A stretch of DNA of 64,000 nt from Leishmania infantum JPCM5. Lineage: Eukaryota > Euglenozoa > Kinetoplastea > Trypanosomatida > Trypanosomatidae. A program made the translations under genes and the position numbers. The notes below the pieces were generated by a model that was given only the letters and a program-made list of their open reading frames with translations, had not been told where the DNA came from and searched no databases. Shown here piece after piece: positions 1 through 9,335 of this stretch; position 1 is the stretch's first letter, and each line of letters starts with the position of its first letter. Location: the NCBI RefSeq assembly GCF_000002875.2, contig NC_009417.2, positions 124,079 through 188,078 on the forward strand, read 5' to 3'.

Positions 1-335
1 ACAGGCAGAGAGTGGGAGAGAATATCCTATGCGGACCTGGGTAAGGGCGCGGGGAGGATCACTCAGGGCTATCGTAGAGGATCGTGCGGAGGTGAAGTAC
101 GCTCCGTATTGCGTCCTTGATAGCTTCAACGGCGGGACACGCAACATCGAGGCTCAAGGAAAGGCAGAGGGAGGAAAGAAAGCAGGGGAGATGGCCCGGC
201 CAAAATCGAATGCGGCGCGATTCCTACAAGGCCTCAGTGGATAGATACGACGACACGCGTACACGCCGGCGAGCAAAGGGAACGAAAGTGAGGAAAGGGA
301 AAGAAACGGGGGCTCACGCGCGTTAGAGCGATCGG

Positions 336-2522
336 TCACCTTAGCGGCTCCTCCAAAAAGTTACTGGGATCCTGATGAGGTGGCGTCCATCCCTGAACTA
401 CACGCCGATCGCCGCTGCGCTCACCACCACGAGCGGCACTCTTTTCGAAAACGCGCCAGAACTTCAATGTCTCATCTGCCTGGGCCGCACAGACGCGCTC
501 CTGGTCCGGGGCCATGGTGAGGCAGCTCAGCGAGGCATCGCAGTGGGGCGCAGTGAAGGTGGCGAGGAGGTGGAACGTGGACGCCTTTCGGAGTTGCAGT
601 TGCCCCTTGTTTTTATGTGCTGTTAGCACCTCACCATGTGCGCCGTTGCATACCAGGTCAGAGATGGGGTGCTGGGTGTTGACGGCGCGTGTGAGGTACT
701 GAGCCAGATGTTCGCGATTGCAGCCGAACCCGATACCCTCTTCATCGGCCGTGGTGTCCATCTCGATGGTGCGCTTTGGGGCGTGGGTGTCTATGAGGCA
801 CATAACGCCGTCTTCACCGCCGGTGAAGAGGCGGCTGCGCTTCTGTGGATCCCAGCGGGCGGCGTTGACGCTTCCCTGGTGAACGCCGTCGAACGCGTAG
901 CGCGGTGTCGAGGCGCGTCGGACGTCCCACACGCGCACCGATCCATCACTTCCTCCTGTTGCGAGGTAGAAGGGCTCTGCGGCGCAGTAGTGCAGGTTCG
1001 TCACGCCACCCACGTGGCCTTCGTAGGTGGCCACCAGAGCGTCCTTAGCGCGGAGGTCGAAGGCGCAGGTAGTGCCATAAGGCCCGCCTGAGGCCACCGC
1101 CAGCATCGGACCTTTCACGGATAGCCCCGTCACCTCCAGTCCAGACGGGAGGCGCACGACACGCAGGAAGCTCGATGTGCGGGAGTCGAAAATCGCTGTG
1201 GTGCCGTCCTGCACACTCATTGCCACGCAGGAGCACTTCTGCAGCCATTGAACGCAGCGGATGCGCATGGCGCCGTCGAGCTCCACCACCTTTTCGGCTT
1301 CGCCGCTATCACCGCTCCACGAGTACAGGGACTTGCCCATTCCGATCGCGATGCAGTTGTTGGCGCCCCAGTCCAGCAACTGCGTCGCCTTGGATGGAAA
1401 CTGTGGGGCATCCAGAACACGCTCGGGGGTGGTGTTGAAGACGCGGGCTCCACAGACGCCCCGGCTGCTGCTGCCGGATGTGTAGATCGTGCGAGAGCGC
1501 ACGCGTGGCAACGCCGAGGAGAGACCCGCCCCGACGGATGTGGCGACGGCCGTGCTGCCTACCCCTCTTGTGGGGCCCTTGGCTGAGAGGGTGGCGAGAC
1601 GAAGCGAGGAGGCCTCTGTCGGACTGACCACACCCAACGATCGCGGAGGCACCTCAGTGGAGGTGTTGTCTGCAAACCGCAGCACCTCTCCGCCAAGTCC
1701 TCTGCGCGCAGAGCTGACTAGACCGTCCGCACTAGCCCGCCAGCCGCTTCCACACTCCTCGTTGCCGGGGCTGGCGACGCCTCTTTCGTCTGGCATAGCG
1801 GCGCTCGACTCACAAACACTCAGGTTCGGCCCTGGCGTCGTAAGGGTCCGAGCGTAGGCGATTGTGCCGGAACCGTCTGCGGTGCCGTTGTTCGTGGCTG
1901 CCATCACGCCACCGCGATGGCCGATGAGATGGTCTGCCAGCACATCGTTGTAGAGCGACGTCATGTAAGAGGAGTCGTCCGACACCATGGACTCGGAGAA
2001 GCTGGTGAGGACGCTAGAGGGGGGTGTGGGGGCCGCCGTTGCGGCATATCCGTTCGCATTGGTAGCGGTGGCAGAAACTACAGGAGCGGGCCCTGGAGTT
2101 ACGTGGCGACCGGCGGGAGCTGCAGTGCCATAAGGGTTGCGACCGTAGTCTCGACCGCCGCAGCAGCCCATACGGAGCGGTGAGCCCGTTGATGTCTGAG
2201 CCCCGCATGCCGTGGACGACATGAGGTTGAACGACGAAACCGTCATGTCAATACCCACCCGCTGAGGGATGTGACGCGAGAGCCGATGCGGTGCGCTACG
2301 GCGGCCCTCCTCGTCCTCGTCGTCCCCCTTGTCATTGCGGTACGGTGTCGAGAGCGGCTCTGTAGGAAAGGCCTCTCGCGACGCGCGGCGATGTTCGGTA
2401 CGGGTGCTGCGGCGAGCCGATCGCCCCTCCGCCTTGAACAGCCTCGCCTCGCGCGAAAGCGCGGACGGCCGACCGCTACTTTCAGGTGACTCAGAGTTGC
2501 AATCAAGCGTCCACTGCTGCAT
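336..2522 (-). CDS. CDC20: CDC20/fizzy-family WD40 protein (APC/C activator-like)
   Basis: CDC20/Cdh1 proteins bring substrates to the anaphase-promoting complex. The reading frame is open to 2654, but that first codon is GTG; the first ATG is at 2522 (MQQWTLD), giving 728 residues. Seen: a C-box-like motif SRHIPQRVGIDM at about residues 82-93 (family DRFIPxR), a long Ser/Ala-rich linker, then the fizzy propeller from about 367, starting RVLDAPQF (family RILDAP) and LLDWGANNCIAIGMGKSLYS. It ends with the blade PDQERVCAAQADETLKFWRV, closely like the family AADETLRxW blade. The chain ends in Leu-Arg, like the Ile-Arg tail that docks APC/C. No KEN box was noticed. The N-terminal part is longer than in yeast or human CDC20, which are about 500 residues. 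Assignment to CDC20 rather than Cdh1 is uncertain; fizzy-family membership is secure. Confidence 0.9.
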   Translation of the reverse strand: MQQWTLDCNSESPESSGRPSALSREARLFKAEGRSARRSTRTEHRRASREAFPTEPLSTPYRNDKGDDEDEEGRRSAPHRLSRHIPQRVGIDMTVSSFNLMSSTACGAQTSTGSPLRMGCCGGRDYGRNPYGTAAPAGRHVTPGPAPVVSATATNANGYAATAAPTPPSSVLTSFSESMVSDDSSYMTSLYNDVLADHLIGHRGGVMAATNNGTADGSGTIAYARTLTTPGPNLSVCESSAAMPDERGVASPGNEECGSGWRASADGLVSSARRGLGGEVLRFADNTSTEVPPRSLGVVSPTEASSLRLATLSAKGPTRGVGSTAVATSVGAGLSSALPRVRSRTIYTSGSSSRGVCGARVFNTTPERVLDAPQFPSKATQLLDWGANNCIAIGMGKSLYSWSGDSGEAEKVVELDGAMRIRCVQWLQKCSCVAMSVQDGTTAIFDSRTSSFLRVVRLPSGLEVTGLSVKGPMLAVASGGPYGTTCAFDLRAKDALVATYEGHVGGVTNLHYCAAEPFYLATGGSDGSVRVWDVRRASTPRYAFDGVHQGSVNAARWDPQKRSRLFTGGEDGVMCLIDTHAPKRTIEMDTTADEEGIGFGCNREHLAQYLTRAVNTQHPISDLVCNGAHGEVLTAHKNKGQLQLRKASTFHLLATFTAPHCDASLSCLTMAPDQERVCAAQADETLKFWRVFEKSAARGGERSGDRRVVQGWTPPHQDPSNFLEEPLR

Positions 2523-4501
2523 GGTCAGCGCGATTTCTTCTGCACGACTGTGGGTGTCTACGTCCGTCCAAATCCCGTTATGTGTCGGTGTAGACGGCAA
2601 ACGCAGCAAGCCTGTCTCAATGCACTGGGAGCTGCGACGACCACGGAAGCGCACCTACACAATACAACACGAGCACAAAGACGCGACGGATGGGGAAAGG
2701 ATGGTGCACGGAAAGAAAGCCCAACTGCGGCGCAGCAGTGGTGGTGACGCTCTCTTCGACTCTCTGTCTCGCGATAACCGTGGCCTGTCGAGTGGTTAGA
2801 GTAAGTAGTGTGCAAAAGTGGGAAGAAAGACCAACAGAAGAAGGCCAGCGGCGGCCAGACACAGGACGAGCACAAAAAGGAAAGGAAGCCTCCAGCGCAG
2901 ATCTGCCCAATAGCGCCCACACGGGTAACTCTAAGGGAACACGATGGGGTGTGCGCGTGTGCTCAACTGTGCGGCGGGCGTTGGAGAGCAGCGATTCAAC
3001 AGGATGGGGAGAGGCGGTCGAAGGGGTTTGCGTGTAGGAATTAAGAAGAAAGAACCAGGATGATCTAGTAAAGCCAGCGAGAAGCAAACACAAATGTAGT
3101 GAGGGTGAAGAGAGAAAACACGTTCGCGTTCTAAGCAACGGCAGAATGTAAACATGTATATATACACACGCACAACGGTATGTGAGTGTATATGTGTGGG
3201 CGTGTGTGTGTGCGTGTGCAAACGCGAACGTCTACGTGCTCAATGATGTAGCGGTTCCGTCTGGTCGTTTTGTGCGCGCGCCTCTCTCGCGCACTCTCCT
3301 CCGTCACACTCTGCGAGCCCCAAGGTGATATGATGAGCGGAGAGCAGCCGGATGCCGGTCCAAGTGCGTCGAGCAACACACGCAAACCACGTACACTGGA
3401 GGCAGCGCGAGAGAAGAGCAAGTGAAAGAGGAGGGACTGGGTGTGCACGCTTACTCCACCACACGCACAGTAGGCGGCACGAGGAGCACCAAAAACAAAA
3501 ACGAGAGCCTGTCAGAGGTGGAGTTGGCAGGTGATGTTGAGGATGAAAGACCGACACTGAAAAGAATCTGAGTAGCTGTGGGCAAATCTCTGTGGAGCAC
3601 CGACAAGACGGAGAGCAGCGCTGGGGTCCTGCGGCCGCGTGTGGAAGTATCTGCCGCGTCGTTTGTGTGCGCCCTTGCGTCTAGTTTCGCGTGCTTCGAT
3701 TATGAGGGGGGACTTGATAGCGGCCGCCTTGTTTCTACTGCGTGCAGCGGTCAGCAGCGGAGAGAAGGGGAAGGGGGAGGGGAAGGGGGGACGCAGACGG
3801 TCAGCAAGCGGTTCGCCGTCGTAGACAATGCGGAAGGCGAGATGGAAAGATGGTAAGCAAGGGTTTTCTTGTCAAAGAGAGGGAGAGACGAAAGAGGAGC
3901 ATGCGCTGGGACAGCAACGCCCCTACTCGCCATCACCGCAAGCACGCACACATGCGAGTCCGCGTGCGCATGTCGCCCCTGGGCAACGGCGGCGAGATGC
4001 GGCAAACGAGTTGTGCATGCTTGGCATTCAGAGACGCACTCGCAAGACGCTCGTGGGGTGTCCAGCGGTGAGTGCGTGTGTGCGGGAAAGCTTTGCTTTT
4101 CTGCCCTTTCTTTTTCGTCTCTTGCACGGTGTTGAGTGCACGGATTTGTGTGTGCACGTACCCGGGGGCAGCGGTGCGAGGTGTTTGGCGGTGGTGGTGG
4201 ATCAAAGGGCAGCACCTTTCCTTTCCCAGACCTTACTTGAGGTCTCCGCAGACACGCACACAAATGTGTGCATATGTGTGCGTACGCGTAAAGATATTTC
4301 CTCGCACCTTCGGGAGCTCTTGCACAAGACGCATCACTAGACAAAGACGGCAAGAGAAATTCCTCTCCCCCCTCAAGGAGGGCAGCCACTCAGGGCATGA
4401 CATCGCACCGCCTGCATCTCCGCCTTCCCTGCTAGGCGCTGAAGCGCACCGCGCCCGACATGGATACCCAGCCTCGAGCTCCACCACGTACATCGGCGCA
4501 G
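2523..4501. other. intergenic spacer, no gene seen
   Basis: About 2 kb between the CDC20-like gene and the next gene upstream in the transcript. It holds TG/TA-rich simple sequence near 3145-3215 and a purine tract near 3758-3792, which is a pyrimidine tract in the minus-strand transcript and a likely trans-splicing signal. The ORFs in it are short, overlap in many frames and resemble no protein I recognise. Confidence 0.7.
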
Positions 4502-5815
4502 CTACGCATGTATAGGCACCTCAACCGGATTGTACATGTCTGCTGGCTGAGCCGAGGAAAGGTAGAGACCAAGATGCCGCACAACGTCATAAGCCAGGGT
4601 GCCCTCACCAAGCGCCTGGCGCAGGAACGGGAAGACTTTCCAGTAATAGTCTGGTGGAATAAAGAAGCCTAGGCGGTGAAGCAGAACCATGGCCGGTACG
4701 TCCCCCGTCAGCATGGCGACCATGCCAGGCTTCGCGGACTGGGTGATGATGTTCTTGGCCGGCCGCACCGGCCGCGCGTCGCGGAAGGCAAAAAAGTAGA
4801 TAAACTGCTCAAACTGCGTTCGACGCTTCTTCCAGTGCTTCGACAGGTCCGTGATGACGCGGGTTTTGTTGTCGCGGATGGCGTCGAACTTCAGCATGGC
4901 GTTGAGCGCCGCCCAGTCCTCGTGCGCCGTGACGGGCGGCAGCGGGAGGTGGTACCCCTCGCCACACAGGTACTCCTCGACGAGATGCACCACGCGAGGG
5001 CTCTGCTCCGCCAGCATGCGCAAGCGCAGGGAGCTTTGTTTCGCATCAAACACCAGCGCGAGCCGCAGCAGTGACTCCACAACCAACGCCCGCTGCATGA
5101 GAGCCGCTCCCAGCTTGGTCGACATAACGTAGCGGCTTGTTCGCTGAAGGATGTGCTGTATCGCAGTGCAGGAATGGAGCTCACCCTGAGCGCATATAGG
5201 GCAGGTGTACAGGCGCGCTTGCGCCTCGTCGTCGAGGTCCTCGGTGCGGGCGACGCTGGTGGGCGGCGATGAAGCAGGTCGGCTTGCATGCGATCGATGC
5301 TCGACAAGCCGCATCGCAGCGTCCACGTTAACGTATTCCATCGCACATGGCAGTCCAAGTAGCGGCGCAAGGCTCTCCGGAATCTTCAGGAACGGCGGAT
5401 GATCCACGACGCGGCCTCGCATGACTTGCTCAATGGCCGCAGGGCGTAAGGACAAGAGCTGCTGCTTCGAGTAGCGGATCATCGCGGCTCCTTGGTTGGG
5501 CGGCGGCGGTGATATCTCTATCGGCACCGCCGCGTTCGCCGACGGCGGAGAATTCGATGAGCATAGGGCGAGCGCCGGGGAGATGGCTGAGGAGGTGGTT
5601 GCAGACGGCTTCGGATGGTGGATTGCGTTGTCCCTTGAGCGGCGCAGCCGCTCTGCTGCGGTCATCGGGGTCGCGGTCACTGGACTGGCTTGACAGCAGC
5701 TCACTCCTGGAGTCTTAGAGGACAAAGGTGGGGTTACAGGCGGTGCGGGCTTTCGCCGTGCCAGCGCGTTGGCAATCACCGCTGACGGCACATACGCAGT
5801 AGCGCTCGGATTCAT
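4502..5815 (-). CDS. probable eIF4E-interacting protein with a PAM2-like N terminus
   Basis: 437 residues from the first ATG; the frame runs seven codons further to a GTG, which is unlikely to be used. The N terminus MNPSATAYVP matches the PABP-binding PAM2 motif (consensus LNxxAxxFxP) with Met for Leu and Tyr for Phe. After a Pro/Ser/Ala-rich stretch, residues 114-123 read RYSKQQLLSL, fitting the eIF4E-binding consensus YxxxxL-hydrophobic and close to human 4E-T (YTKEELL). A possible zinc site CPIC followed by Cys and His lies near 205-223. The C-terminal half is well ordered and conserved-looking but unknown to me. Leishmania has described eIF4E-interacting proteins (Leish4E-IP1, 4E-IP2); I cannot say whether this is one of them. 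Inference: a cytoplasmic translation or mRNA-fate regulator able to touch both cap-binding protein and PABP. Confidence 0.65.
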   Translation of the reverse strand: MNPSATAYVPSAVIANALARRKPAPPVTPPLSSKTPGVSCCQASPVTATPMTAAERLRRSRDNAIHHPKPSATTSSAISPALALCSSNSPPSANAAVPIEISPPPPNQGAAMIRYSKQQLLSLRPAAIEQVMRGRVVDHPPFLKIPESLAPLLGLPCAMEYVNVDAAMRLVEHRSHASRPASSPPTSVARTEDLDDEAQARLYTCPICAQGELHSCTAIQHILQRTSRYVMSTKLGAALMQRALVVESLLRLALVFDAKQSSLRLRMLAEQSPRVVHLVEEYLCGEGYHLPLPPVTAHEDWAALNAMLKFDAIRDNKTRVITDLSKHWKKRRTQFEQFIYFFAFRDARPVRPAKNIITQSAKPGMVAMLTGDVPAMVLLHRLGFFIPPDYYWKVFPFLRQALGEGTLAYDVVRHLGLYLSSAQPADMYNPVEVPIHA

Positions 5816-6244
5816 CTGCGGAGGCTGCACGCGCACGTCACTGCAGAAAACGTTGAATTTCGCTGATCAGCGTATGCCAGGACATACAAGTGCTCTAGCA
5901 ACAGCACGTACATGCGCCAGCTGCCTAGCTGCGTGCACTGGAATGAAGGGACCAGGCAGCGCGACTACCAACAGGGAAGACGATGATGGGGAAGGGGGAG
6001 AAGGTGCACAGCAAAAAGAAAGTGAAAGAGGGAGAGCCGCATCTGCGCGCAGGCTTGGAGAGGGGAAAGAGGGGAGGGTCGACGGCAGCCAAGTGGTGCA
6101 GACAGGTATCCGAGTGAAAAACTGCTGTCACTTCGTTCATCCGCTCCGCTTCCGAGGGCAGCATCCCACGCAGGGGGGAGAGCCAGCTTGAGTTGGCGAC
6201 AGCACACGCGTCAATACGATGCGCACACACAAATGAAAATTCGC
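5816..6244. other. intergenic spacer, no gene seen
   Basis: Purine tracts at about 5982-6003 and 6053-6078 (pyrimidine-rich in the transcript) are candidate trans-splicing signals for the downstream gene. No coding region is supported. Confidence 0.6.
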
Positions 6245-6850
6245 TTTCCTTCCCAGCGTGTGCCCGCCCTCTGCCGTCCAGCACGAGCTCCAGCGCCACC
6301 CCACCCCGGCATGTCGCAGGCCCCATCCCGCCCTGCGAAGCAGCGGTGCGCGCACGCGGTACAGCAATGCGTCGGCCCAGTCATCTCAGCACCGCCTCCG
6401 CCTCAAGCCCCGACCACCACTACCGCCGCATCGCGCAGGTCGCCTCACAGCCGCTCCCACATCATGCCGGTCGCCACGTGATGCAGCCCCCTCCGAGGGG
6501 CCTCGGGCTCCCCACACCAGCGGGCAGTGCGAGGGTCGGGTGGTGGGGTGCGTTCCAGCGACGCGGACACTCTGCCCATCATGTGGATGGCACACGTGTG
6601 CCCACGGTCGCAGGTCGCTCAGACGCAACGCCGTCCAGGACCTGCTATCCGACACCAGCAGCGACACATCGCTCTCACCTCGCCCCAGGTCGTAGGCGCC
6701 TCACCCTGTCACCACCAGAGGTGGCTCCGCATTTGGCAGGGATAGAGAGCGGCGGGCGGCTTCGCCTCCACCCAGAGAGAGTCGGCGTGTGTACTGGGCC
6801 CTGAGCTGCCACGCACCGAGAGGCGTGCCCACACACACGCACACACTCAC
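6245..6850 (-). repeat. SIDER2-like retroposon, copy 1
   Basis: About 600 bp, nearly identical to three other copies in the window (from 18244, 31133 and 58519). On the minus strand it begins with a GT-rich stretch followed by GGCACGCCTCTCGGTGCGTG and ends in a short A-rich stretch (GGGAAGGAAAG), as expected for a retroposon in transcript orientation. Length, position in a 3' UTR and orientation fit Leishmania SIDER2 elements, which are known to destabilise mRNA; the family name is from memory. It would lie in the 3' UTR of the gene at 7291-8397. A 203-codon plus-strand reading frame through it is antisense and not a gene. Confidence 0.75.
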
Positions 6851-7290
6851 CATGAGGGCCACGCGCACAAGCAACAACGTCATGAAGACAAACGCGAAAG
6901 CGTGTAAAACTCTGCGAATTCGCGCACACACATTCACGCACTCGCGTGCGCAACCACTTCGCGCGTGGGTGGAGTATTGACGACGATGCCTGCATGTCTA
7001 CCGGTGCGCGGGCACTTCCACACGCTATACGTGGTAAAATCAACCAATAAAACAGAAAAGCGAAATGGCAAGAAAATCGAGTGGGCCGTCTGAGGCGAAA
7101 TACCGGCAGAAGCCTAGAAAGAGGAGAGGGAGAGGGAGGCAGGGGGATTTCTCGCCTGCGCTGCACACTCGTTCGAGAAGATAAACAACAGCAAACTCGG
7201 ACGTGACATCTTGGCACACACGTCGGTTTCAGTGCTGCTCGTCCCTCGTCCTCCAACTCACGGGCCCCGCCCCTACAGCTATCCGCAGTT
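6851..7290. other. intergenic spacer / 3' UTR, no gene seen
   Basis: Short spacer containing a strong purine tract at about 7117-7146 (pyrimidine tract in the transcript). Nothing else is recognised. Confidence 0.55.
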
Positions 7291-8397
7291 TCACTCGTGC
7301 ACGTGTGGCGGGGTGACCGTGTCTGGCAAAAAAGCACGCTTCTTCACCCATGGAGGGCGAAACGTGTACAGGACGTGCCCGTCGTCGGTCAGCACGTCCC
7401 AGCCTTCCTCCACCTTCGAGAGGCTGAACTCGCGAACGGCGTCGTTGTACTTGAGGCAAGCGTTCATGTACTGCAGTAGCTCCGTCGCCTGCTTCTTCGA
7501 GAGTTTCTCAAGAGAAAAGTACACTGCGATGAGGTCCTCGGCGGTGGACACCACCACCGGCGCCGCCACCCACCAGTCGGGGGCGATGGAGCGATAAAGC
7601 ATCTTGACACAGTCGCCCAGCATGAAGCGAGTAGGCACGTCCAGTCCGCCGCTTCCTGAGGGCACAAATGGCTTGCCGAGGCGCTTGCTTTCACTCAGGA
7701 ATCGCTCCTGGCGGCGAGCCTCAGCCGCTGCCTCGTAGGGGTCGCTTGGGGTGGGCCCCCCAGCGCAGGCCTTTGCGAGTGATCGGTACTGCTGCCTCTG
7801 CGGTCGACTACGAAGCTGCGGTGCACTAATCGGCAACGCGGCCTGTGGCGGTGATGCAGCATCAGCACCAACAGAGGATGCCGAGGGAGAGGCGGTGCGT
7901 CGTGCCGATGAGGCGCGAGCGACAGAGTCGTGCATAGGGGTGCAAGCGCCGAGGGCACCGTTGTGGCTGCGGTGCCGCGGCGCGTAGATCTCCTCCAGCT
8001 CCGTGCTTGCACGCGGAACGCAGCGGTTGGCACTGCCAAGGCGGCTCGCAGTTTGCCCACCAGAGCCGCTTTTGGCCAACGTGCTGCGGCTGCGTTGCAG
8101 GACTCTCTGCAGCGATCGCAGGCTCCGCGGCGACATCTGCTGCTGGTGTGGATTCGCGCGCCTCGTCTTCGCCGAGGGGTTAACTGTCAGCTGAGGCAAG
8201 GTCGACGTGACTGCGAGGGCGTCGTAAGGCACCGCTAAACCGCTTGTCTGCGAGAGCGTCAGGAAGTGCTGCTCCCTGCGCTTCTGCAGCTCTACCTGCA
8301 GTGCGTGGTAGCGTGTGAGCAAGTCATGGGGAACGTATTCGCTGTCGTAGTAGTCCTTCATTGTAGCATATCCAGGCGCATCGCGAAGGGCGCTCAT
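7291..8397 (-). CDS. conserved-looking protein of unknown function
   Basis: 368 residues from the ATG at 8397 (MSALRDAPGY). The frame is open further upstream, but there it encodes His-Thr repeats from a (GT)n tract, so that part is untranslated. The N-terminal 50 residues are rich in charged and aromatic residues and may form a helix (DLLTRYHALQVELQKRREQH). A basic Ser/Arg-rich linker follows. The last 120 residues look like a compact domain beginning RFMLGDCVKMLYRS and containing DWWVAAPVVVSTAEDLIAVY and an acidic/aromatic C terminus. I do not recognise the family. A SIDER2-like element lies just downstream in the transcript, so message stability may be controlled through it. Confidence 0.75.
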   Translation of the reverse strand: MSALRDAPGYATMKDYYDSEYVPHDLLTRYHALQVELQKRREQHFLTLSQTSGLAVPYDALAVTSTLPQLTVNPSAKTRRANPHQQQMSPRSLRSLQRVLQRSRSTLAKSGSGGQTASRLGSANRCVPRASTELEEIYAPRHRSHNGALGACTPMHDSVARASSARRTASPSASSVGADAASPPQAALPISAPQLRSRPQRQQYRSLAKACAGGPTPSDPYEAAAEARRQERFLSESKRLGKPFVPSGSGGLDVPTRFMLGDCVKMLYRSIAPDWWVAAPVVVSTAEDLIAVYFSLEKLSKKQATELLQYMNACLKYNDAVREFSLSKVEEGWDVLTDDGHVLYTFRPPWVKKRAFLPDTVTPPHVHE

Positions 8398-9335
8398 GGT
8401 GGACGAGTAAAAGGCAAAGAGCTGATGCGATGCCGCTATGCAACGAGAGCAGCATTCACGGCAGAATGCGCAGACAGAAAAGGCTCCGAGTGATGAGCCG
8501 TTCGTTTCGTACGCGACCTCCTGCCCAGCGTCAGGCCGTGGGCATGTGTGTGTGTGTGTGTGTGTGTGCTTGGAGAGGGGGCAGGGGCAAAGAAGGAAAG
8601 GGTAGCCGAATGCGGAGAAACGAGACCGGCAGAAGATGCGGCGCCGCACGCGGAGCTCTTTGTCGCTCACGCAGCTGCTAGCATCGATATTCCATCATCC
8701 ATTTTTGCCGCACTCTCACCTGGGGGGGGGGGGTCTGTTCCCACTCTTCCGCACGTTTGTTTGAGAGCGTTTGTGCAAGCGTCGAGCTAGAAGCGTACAC
8801 GGAGGCCAGCGTGACATCCCATTAGGTGCGCCGGTGCACCCGGGACTGTGGACGCGGAGGTGTGTGTGTGTGTGCCCACCGAAAAGCCGAAATAGCGAGA
8901 GTACGAGCCAAGAAGCGAAACGTACACCCAGAGGCAAGAAGTAAAGCTGAAAGATCACGCACACGCGCACTGAAGATGCCGAAGACAGGGGGGAGTGTAT
9001 CGCGGCGTTCCCAAGTGATACACACACACCTGCCATACACGGATACGTGCAGAGAGGGCAGAAGCAGAAAACCTTCCGGTACTTTCCTCCCGCAAAGTGC
9101 GGCAGCGGCGGGAGAAATGGGGAGGGGAGTTCCCGTGTATTCGATGAATGTCCATCGCCGCGGGTTGCTACCCTCCTCTCCACCCACTTTCCCTGCGGCG
9201 ATCGCCTCCTCCCTCTTAGCAGCAATGACCGTTGATCAGCAGTCACCCAAGAGAGAAAAAAAGGGGCAGAGTCACGTAAAATGAGCAAGCCACTGCCGCA
9301 ACACACGACATCAGAGAGAGAAGACGCACTGCTGT
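8398..9335. other. intergenic spacer with (GT)n and a poly-G run
   Basis: Contains (TG)12 at about 8545-8568, a run of 12 G at 8722-8733, and a purine stretch around 9108-9128 (pyrimidine tract on the minus strand). No gene is supported. Confidence 0.65.

Noticed and set aside
1..335. Possible gene at the left edge
   Set aside because: Only short overlapping frames in what should be the 3' UTR of the CDC20-like gene.
2523..2654. Upstream extension of the CDC20-like frame
   Set aside because: It starts with GTG and has no ATG before 2522.
6193..6804. A 190-200 codon plus-strand frame repeated in all four SIDER2-like copies
   Set aside because: Recurrence reflects the DNA repeat. The frame opens in different unique sequence in each copy, is antisense to the transcription unit, and encodes a Pro/Ser/His-rich chain with no domain.
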